Part shown: positions 30,882 to 35,281 of the stretch, one piece after another | How the letters are laid out: every line of letters starts with the position of its first letter | How positions within the stretch are numbered: the stretch's first letter is position 1 | Virus record (IMG/VR): IMGVR_UViG_3300025674_000162 | Coordinates: 1-35,281 of that record | Length of the DNA stretch: 35,281 nt | Reading direction: 5' to 3' (one strand) | Origin: a virus | The notes under the pieces: model-generated | What the model was told of the DNA's origin: nothing | The model's database searches: none | The model's input: the letters and a program-made list of their open reading frames with translations, nothing else | Made by a program: the position numbers and the translations under genes

Positions 30882-32363
30882 TTATCCTACTCCGATTCCC
30901 AGAAGAGGTTCATACACAGACCTTCCAAGAGAAGGATCCATAACAGCAGAAGCAACATCAAAACCAGGAGACATTCCAGCACCAAGTTCTTTGTTGGCCT
31001 TCTTGGTTGTTTGATCAATGTAAATTGGTGGCAAATATGAGATTACATCACCTATTTTGTATCCACCACCAGCAGGAGCTCCTGGTTTAGATGCATCAGG
31101 CATCACAAAATTAACCTTTTGAGTTTGCATTTTTTTCAATCTCTCATTATACATTCTCAAAGACTCTTCATGAGTTCTAGTTGTTTGTCCATAATACGGA
31201 CCCAAACCAGACCATTCGGGATTTAATTTTCGAATATCTTCAATTGTAAGTGGTTTATTTAAATCAACTCCCCGTTTTTTAGCCGCAATGGCAATCATCA
31301 ACTGAACTTGTTTTGCTTCAGTAAATTTGGTTGTAGCAGGATCCTCTCCAAGATATGTTCTTAATGCATTTTCTGGTTCCATGAACTGACCAACACCAAC
31401 CGCGGCAGATTGGTCCCACTTTCCTTTTTGAGCATTCCAGAATTTACCTTTCCCCTCTTTTAAAAATTGTCTTTGAAGATCAGCAACTTCATTAAAGGTT
31501 TTACCTTCTATGTTACCGTATGGTTGGCCTCCACCAAAGAAGGTACTTGCACCAGCCTTTCCTGTCGTTCCTTCAACATCTCTTATCAAAGAAATTGCAG
31601 CCTTAGCTTCGGGAGTTTCTGCCCCTGGTGATGGAATCAAAGCACCACCAGTATCGGGAGTTGGTTCTGGTTCTCCAAAGAAACTACCTATACCAGGAAT
31701 ATTACGCAAGAACTCCATAATCTGAGATTCCATCTGATCATATTTTTTCTTAAGTTGATCTATGGTTTGAAGTGCAGCAAAACCAAGCAATCCCTTTCCT
31801 AATTCTTTTCCAGCCCTTCTCAATCTTCCACCAGCTCTTTGTACTGGAGCACCAGCAGTTCCTACCAATTTAGAAAAGAAACCACGTCTTCTTGATGCTC
31901 TACGTTGAGATCTTGCAGCACCTCTTTGTGCAAGTCTTTCTCTTTGAGACTGAATTACGGACTGACGATATTCAGCATCTGATCTAACGTTCTGTTCCAT
32001 TGCAAGAGCAATGGCCGCAACGTTTTGATTGATTCTTTCAATCTCTCTTACAATATACTCATTCTCACCAACTACCGATGGTCCAGGTCCAGCAGGAACA
32101 AGTTGTGGAGCAACTGGAGCTTGTGGTGGTAAAGCAGTTTCTGTTTGATCTACTAATGGATCTGGTACAACAATATCAGGAGCATCATCAGATCCTTTTG
32201 CAAACAGTCTTGGGTCTGGTTCATAACCCTCAAGGAAGGCTCTTGCAGCAAGTCTTTTACGATTTTCTCTATCCCCTAAACGATCATCAGCAGCACCCTG
32301 ACGAACCTTGTTTACGGCTTGAAGTTTTAGAAAATTGATAAAACCTTGTACAAGTGCTCCCAT
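30882..32363 (-). CDS. Hub-associated protein with lysozyme-like domain (493 aa)
   Basis: Residues 1-160 are basic helices and a Pro-rich linker; 150-230 include 'RSQRRASRRRGFFSKLVG' and a helix running to 'PGIGSFFGEP'. Residues about 254-366 look like a lysozyme/muramidase domain of the lambda-lysozyme type: 'AAISLIRDVEGTTG' with E264 as the candidate catalytic acid, 'FFGGGQPYGNIEGKTFNEVADL', then 'SAAVGVGQFMEPENALRTYL' (like the SSAAGRYQF block) and 'EAKQVQLMIAIAAKKRG'. It would locally open host peptidoglycan during tail penetration, the task of the gp5 lysozyme domain in T4, which gp5 of this phage lacks. The C-terminus is extended and Gly-rich. The ATG overlaps the gp51-like stop (TAATG). 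The domain call is by motif only. Confidence 0.6.
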   Translation of the reverse strand: MGALVQGFINFLKLQAVNKVRQGAADDRLGDRENRKRLAARAFLEGYEPDPRLFAKGSDDAPDIVVPDPLVDQTETALPPQAPVAPQLVPAGPGPSVVGENEYIVREIERINQNVAAIALAMEQNVRSDAEYRQSVIQSQRERLAQRGAARSQRRASRRRGFFSKLVGTAGAPVQRAGGRLRRAGKELGKGLLGFAALQTIDQLKKKYDQMESQIMEFLRNIPGIGSFFGEPEPTPDTGGALIPSPGAETPEAKAAISLIRDVEGTTGKAGASTFFGGGQPYGNIEGKTFNEVADLQRQFLKEGKGKFWNAQKGKWDQSAAVGVGQFMEPENALRTYLGEDPATTKFTEAKQVQLMIAIAAKKRGVDLNKPLTIEDIRKLNPEWSGLGPYYGQTTRTHEESLRMYNERLKKMQTQKVNFVMPDASKPGAPAGGGYKIGDVISYLPPIYIDQTTKKANKELGAGMSPGFDVASAVMDPSLGRSVYEPLLGIGVG

Positions 32364-32548
32364 TACCCGCCGAGACCGTATTCCTGTTGTTGTTTAAGTT
32401 TCTCTGCTTCAAGATAATTTCTTAAGAGAGCCACATAAATGTCTCTCTCAAAGGGCATCATGTTTTCAATCTCAGTCAAAGAGTATTTATGGTACTGCAT
32501 CAAGGAAAAAGTAAGTTCATAGTATGACTCAGCACTCATGTGAGCCAT
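32363..32548 (-). CDS. gp51-like hub assembly frame, probably the -1 frameshift partner of gp26
   Basis: A short helical frame: 'ESYYELTFSLMQYHKYSLTE', 'IENMMPFERDIYVALLRNYLEA' and a Gln-rich, Gly-ending tail. Its place right after gp26 is that of the hub assembly gene called gp51 in cyanomyoviruses (T4 gp51 is much longer), and the 'MPFERDIYVALL' helix recalls the T part of GT tail assembly chaperones. Independent starts are TTG 32554, ATG 32548 or ATG 32539; none has a Shine-Dalgarno at a usable distance. The frame is open back through the gp26 slippery site, so the product is more likely made as a gp26-gp51 fusion of about 299 residues. The start given is the first ATG. Confidence 0.6.
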   Translation of the reverse strand: MAHMSAESYYELTFSLMQYHKYSLTEIENMMPFERDIYVALLRNYLEAEKLKQQQEYGLGG

Positions 32549-32563
32549 ACTCAAGCGAAAAAA
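32522..32563 (-). promoter_or_regulatory. Predicted programmed -1 ribosomal frameshift signal
   Basis: Slippery heptamer T TTT TTC (32563-32557) in the gp26 frame (AGT TTT TTC GCT TGA), then a 6-nt spacer GCTTGA, then a 10-bp stem GTATGGCTCA/TGAGTCATAC (32541-32550 with 32522-32531, one G-U pair, 9-nt loop). An extra A-U pair (32551 with 32521) would make 11 bp and a 5-nt spacer. A -1 slip continues as FFRLSMAHMSAES into the gp51-like frame. Confidence 0.75.
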
Positions 32564-33261
32564 CTTGAGAGCCCCTCTAGAACAACTTCGTTTTCAACCC
32601 CAGTGTTGGGATTGGTTACCTTGAACGTATGTGAAAGTTTGGGCATGGTGTCAAAGAAGTTTTCAATTTCTCTGAACTGAGCACTATTGAACTGTTCAAG
32701 GAACTTGATCATTTCTTTCTCAGTGAAATCATCATATGCAGTTTCATCATCATAAACCATGTCAACACAAGCGGCCACCATCTTGAAGACATCTTGTTCT
32801 TCATCTTTGAAGTCAAAGTTGTTATTGATGAATTGATCCAGAGAAGGATACTTCATTCTCAACTTATATCGACCATCAATGTCAACGTCGATACTGTGAT
32901 TTTCTTGTTTTACAACTTGAACCTCATTGATGTCAATCTCCACAGGGACTTGTGTCTCCCCGCCATCATCGGGACAGTTGACAAGAACCTTAACAGTCTC
33001 ACCAACAGACCTTGCACGAATGTTCAAAAAGAGATATTCAATATCAAAGGTAGGTAGTTGATCTACCTTGATACCTCTGGTGATAATACAGGCCTTCAAT
33101 ACATCCTTAATAGCTCTGGTGATGTCAGTAGTATCACCAGTCTCTAATGCCAGAATGAGAACCTTTTCCTCCTTAACAAGAAAAGGACGATACTTAATCT
33201 TTTTTCCGTTTGATGGTAAAGTCAGTTCAAACGAAGGAGTCGAAATTGTTGGTAAAGGCAT
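32551..33261 (-). CDS. gp26: Baseplate hub assembly protein gp26 (T4_baseplate family)
   Basis: A 236-residue protein with the layout of T4 gp26-type hub assembly proteins: N-terminal 'FELTLPSNGKKIKYRPFLVK' followed by 'EEKVLILALETGD', then 'DVLKACI', 'LPTFDIEYLFLNIRARSVGE', a beta region, and an acidic helical half 'YPSLDQFINNNFDFKDEEQD', 'FTEKEMIKFLEQFNSAQFRE', 'FFDTMPKLSHTFKV'. The 'xPFxVKEEKxLLxA' block is the family hallmark. It acts in assembling the central hub of the baseplate and is not retained as a large structural part. A CTAAATAA late core lies 19 nt before the ATG. Its last codons contain a slippery heptamer and it ends in TGA within the start region of the gp51-like frame. Confidence 0.7.
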   Translation of the reverse strand: MPLPTISTPSFELTLPSNGKKIKYRPFLVKEEKVLILALETGDTTDITRAIKDVLKACIITRGIKVDQLPTFDIEYLFLNIRARSVGETVKVLVNCPDDGGETQVPVEIDINEVQVVKQENHSIDVDIDGRYKLRMKYPSLDQFINNNFDFKDEEQDVFKMVAACVDMVYDDETAYDDFTEKEMIKFLEQFNSAQFREIENFFDTMPKLSHTFKVTNPNTGVENEVVLEGLSSFFA

Positions 33262-33280
33262 AATGAGTTATTCAGTATTG

Positions 33281-33288
33281 TTATTTAG
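33281..33288 (-). promoter_or_regulatory. T4-type late promoter core CTAAATAA over a stop codon
   Basis: Minus strand TTCTAAATAACAATAC; the TAA is the stop codon of the tail-tube initiator gene and the core is 19 nt from the gp26 ATG. Confidence 0.6.
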
Positions 33289-34334
33289 AAGGAACCTTTA
33301 TAGTTGTATTGGTTTCTTGCTTTATCCAAAAGTTGTTGTCTCTGTGCAGAACCAGGTGGATATTCTTCTCTAGCCTGTTGTAGAATTGCATCCTGACTCT
33401 TAAGATTAGAAGGAGCTCTATTTCTATTATCGATCATCTGTTGGTTTGAAAGAGCCCAAATCGCAAGATCTTCACGAAGTCTATCACCACCAGACTCTGT
33501 TGGAAGTTCTCGTCCCTGGTCAATCGGTGGTTGTGGTCCTGTTTCGGTATCGTTATTTCCAGTGTCTACATCTGGTGTTGTGGGTTTAACTTTACCACTA
33601 AAATCACCACTGACTGCACTATTATTAAACTCAGTGATACCTCTAATTGTATCACCAGCAAGTGGTTTCCTAGGATAAGTTACTTCACTCACAATATAAC
33701 GATCATATCTAAAAGTAACATTGCATCTGAGAATGTTCATTCCCTGATAACTTACAGGAGTTGATGCAAGAGAAAGAGGCCATGCACGGAAGAATCTATA
33801 ACTGATTTGATCTCTATCCGAAGTCAAACCATTCGCAAATCCAATCTCTCTTATAGATCCTTTCAGATCCTTATTGAACTTTGTGATAACCATCTCACAC
33901 TTGTAATCGTCTGGATAGTTAAATTTCATGATTTGATTTTTGGCCACACCTAGTTCAACAGAACTATAAAGAGGATTGATAAATTGAATCCAAGATTCAA
34001 AAAATCTCAAAACTTCATAGTTTCTATCAATATAAAAACTAAAAGTTACATCATCATAGATTCGACTAAAGGCATTTCTTTCCGTAATACCTTGTCTATC
34101 TCCAGCAACTTCAATATCACCAAAAGATGAGCCAGGAAGAACTGCATCCGCAGCATATAGTCCAAGATCTTCAGTTAAAAATCTTCTATCAATTCCAAGT
34201 CTTATAGCTTCGTTACTAACACTATCATTTAGAGAGAAAAATACCTGATATTCATTATCAAGTGCAACGGTTTGAAAACGACTTCGTAGGTCGTCTATCT
34301 TATATCGTCCACCACGAAATCTGTTAACCGCCAT
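33285..34334 (-). CDS. Baseplate tail-tube initiator/cap protein (gp54/gp48 type, 349 aa)
   Basis: Residues about 15-230 show the tail-tube fold shared by T4 gp19, gp48 and gp54: 'NEYQVFFSLN', 'GDIEVAGDRQGITERNAFSR', 'IYDDVTFSFYIDRNYEVLRF', 'FESWIQFINPLY', 'FNYPDDYKCEMVITKFNKDL', 'YRFFRAWPLSLASTPVSYQG' and 'CNVTFRYDRYIV'. In gp48/gp54 this domain caps the hub and starts tail-tube polymerisation. The C-terminal 110 residues are a Pro/Thr/Asp-rich linker and a short helix ('AILQQAREEYPPGSAQRQQLL'). T4 gp54 has 320 and gp48 364 residues, so length does not separate them. It is the first leftward gene of the hub operon and has its own CTAAATAA core 32 nt upstream. I leave the symbol open. Confidence 0.6.
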   Translation of the reverse strand: MAVNRFRGGRYKIDDLRSRFQTVALDNEYQVFFSLNDSVSNEAIRLGIDRRFLTEDLGLYAADAVLPGSSFGDIEVAGDRQGITERNAFSRIYDDVTFSFYIDRNYEVLRFFESWIQFINPLYSSVELGVAKNQIMKFNYPDDYKCEMVITKFNKDLKGSIREIGFANGLTSDRDQISYRFFRAWPLSLASTPVSYQGMNILRCNVTFRYDRYIVSEVTYPRKPLAGDTIRGITEFNNSAVSGDFSGKVKPTTPDVDTGNNDTETGPQPPIDQGRELPTESGGDRLREDLAIWALSNQQMIDNRNRAPSNLKSQDAILQQAREEYPPGSAQRQQLLDKARNQYNYKGSF

Positions 34335-34341
34335 GACAGCT

Positions 34342-34349
34342 CTAAATAT
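34342..34349 (+). promoter_or_regulatory. T4-type late promoter core CTAAATAT for gp4
   Basis: Plus strand CTCTAAATATTAG, 25 nt before the gp4 ATG. Together with the minus-strand core at 34367-34374 it forms a divergent pair in a 40-bp intergenic region. Confidence 0.6.
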
Positions 34350-34366
34350 TAGAAGGCTTGTTATGG

Positions 34367-34374
34367 TTATTTAG
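34367..34374 (-). promoter_or_regulatory. T4-type late promoter core CTAAATAA for the hub operon
   Basis: Minus strand ATCTAAATAACCATAAC, directly next to the gp4 ATG on the other strand and 32 nt before the tail-tube initiator ATG. Same CTAAATAAC form as at 1235, 2817 and 33281. Confidence 0.6.
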
Positions 34375-34815
34375 ATGGCTTATAGTGGACGGTTTAAACC
34401 ATCAAATCCACAAAAGTATAAAGGTGACCCCACAAAGATCGTTTACCGTTCATTGTGGGAGAGAAAATTCATGGTTTACTGCGACAAAAACGATGCAGTA
34501 ACTCAGTGGCAGAGTGAAGAGATTGCAATTCCATACAAATCTCCAGTCGATGGCCGTTGGCATCGATACTTTCCAGACTTTATGATCAAATATAAAGACG
34601 CAACTGGAAAAGTGAGAAAAGTGATGGTTGAAGTGAAACCAGCAAAACAATGTCAACAACCAGATCCCAATCCACCCAAAAGAACTAAGACTTGGTTGAA
34701 TGAGGTCTACACTTGGGGAACCAATCAGGCCAAATGGGAAGCAGCAAGAGAATACTGTAAAGATAGACTCTGGGAATTCAAAATCTTCACCGAAAAAGAG
34801 TTAGGCATTAAATGA
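34375..34815 (+). CDS. gp4: Head completion protein gp4
   Basis: A 146-residue protein that closely resembles T4 gp4 (gp50/65): 'YSGRFKPSNPQKYKGDP', 'IVYRSLWERKFMVYCDKND', 'EEIAIPYKSPVDGRWHRYFP', 'DFMIKYKDATGKVRKVMVEV' and 'KWEAAREYCKDRLWEFKIFT'. The arrangement 'E...PDF...VEVKP' (Glu-Asp-Glu-x-Lys) is the PD-(D/E)XK nuclease core, and the family is treated as endonuclease-like. In T4, gp4 acts at the portal after DNA packaging and is needed before head-tail joining. Length equals that of T4 gp4 (150). It is transcribed rightwards from the divergent late promoter, opposite to the hub operon, and its stop overlaps the gp53 start (ATGA). Confidence 0.85.
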   Translation: MAYSGRFKPSNPQKYKGDPTKIVYRSLWERKFMVYCDKNDAVTQWQSEEIAIPYKSPVDGRWHRYFPDFMIKYKDATGKVRKVMVEVKPAKQCQQPDPNPPKRTKTWLNEVYTWGTNQAKWEAAREYCKDRLWEFKIFTEKELGIK

Positions 34816-35281
34816 GCATCTTCTCGATAGTTGAGTCAAAAGTCGGAAAGAAAGGTACACGGAGACAATATCGTGATGCCTTAGTAGAGACTCTTGCAAA
34901 CTATCAAGGTGATGAATATGATGATCCAGGTTCATTTGGAGAACAGTCTGGACCAGTACAAGTTGGAGAAATGTATTTCTTCAATTATAACGCAACAAAA
35001 CCAGAAAGACTTAAGTATTATGATCAATATCCAATCGCATATGTAATAAGTGTAGATCAAAAGGGATTCATTGGTGCAAACATGCACTACTTATCGCCTA
35101 AATTAAGAGAGGCTACTGCAAAAGGCCTAATAAATAGTGCAGATGGAATAACTGTACCCAAAAGAACCTTACATAGGTATCATTTTGAAGGTGTGCAGGG
35201 TAACATGATGAGAGTTCCAGAATCTGAAATGGCAGACGTATCCATGTTACCAACTGAAGAGTTTATTAAAGTAGAAACGGG
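34812..35281 (+). CDS. gp53: Baseplate wedge subunit gp53 (partial, 3' end outside)
   Basis: ATG at 34812-34814 overlaps the gp4 stop; 156 codons are visible before the window ends. It shows 'GEMYFFNYNATKPERLKYYD', 'QYPIAYVISVDQKGFIGANM' and 'HYLSPKLREATAKGLIN', the most conserved part of T4 gp53 ('YFxYxAKxxxxLxYYDxFP', 'GxNxHYLPPKLR'). gp53 joins neighbouring wedges around the hub. T4 gp53 has 196 residues, so about 40 are missing. The order gp4-gp53 on one transcript is typical of T4-like phages. Confidence 0.85.
   Translation, partial: MSIFSIVESKVGKKGTRRQYRDALVETLANYQGDEYDDPGSFGEQSGPVQVGEMYFFNYNATKPERLKYYDQYPIAYVISVDQKGFIGANMHYLSPKLREATAKGLINSADGITVPKRTLHRYHFEGVQGNMMRVPESEMADVSMLPTEEFIKVET

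Overview
This window is a piece of a T4-like (myovirus) cyanophage genome, most likely from a phage of marine Synechococcus or Prochlorococcus. The evidence is: T4-type head-completion (gp4) and baseplate-wedge (gp53) genes beside hub genes (gp5, gp26, a tail-tube initiator); a cyanobacterial CP12 gene; very long tail-fibre genes of the kind seen in cyanomyoviruses; T4-type late promoter cores (TAAATA); and a phage tRNA cluster. The sequence is AT-rich, genes overlap by a few bases, and nearly everything lies on the minus strand.

Layout, read in the minus-strand direction of transcription (right to left). At 34335-34374 two late promoters diverge: gp4 and gp53 run rightwards on the plus strand, everything else runs leftwards. 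From 34334 to 23248 comes the baseplate hub: tail-tube initiator, gp26, a short gp51-like frame, a lysozyme-like hub protein, a proline-rich disordered protein, a gp27-like protein, CP12, gp5 (OB fold), a beta-helix needle protein and two further structural proteins. From 23237 to 22052 lies a cluster of small genes and tRNAs (Gly, Ile, Leu, Thr, Pro, plus one aberrant tRNA-like sequence). From 22003 to 712 lies the adhesion block: a 2030-residue and an 819-residue beta-helix fibre, a 3156-residue giant fibre with about 600 residues of collagen-like Gly-X-Y repeat and a C-terminal S74 self-cleaving chaperone, three tandem paralogues, a 57-residue mini-protein and a tail-fibre assembly chaperone. 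A terminator hairpin at 610-649 closes the block. Beyond it are a 2OG-Fe(II) oxygenase and the start of a second small gene.

The observation I rate highest is at 32522-32563. The gp26 frame ends in a U UUU UUC slippery heptamer, followed 5-6 nt later by a 10-11 bp stem-loop, and the -1 frame is exactly the frame of the downstream 63-codon gp51-like ORF, which has no ribosome binding site of its own. This is the architecture of the G/GT tail-assembly-chaperone frameshift of other long-tailed phages, here in a T4-type baseplate hub locus. Other points worth following are the linkage of a collagen-like fibre with a 2OG oxygenase, the distribution of the T4 gp5 modules (OB fold, lysozyme, needle) over three genes, late promoter cores that double as stop codons, and the aberrant tRNA-like sequence. 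All functional calls are by eye from sequence motifs; no database search was run.
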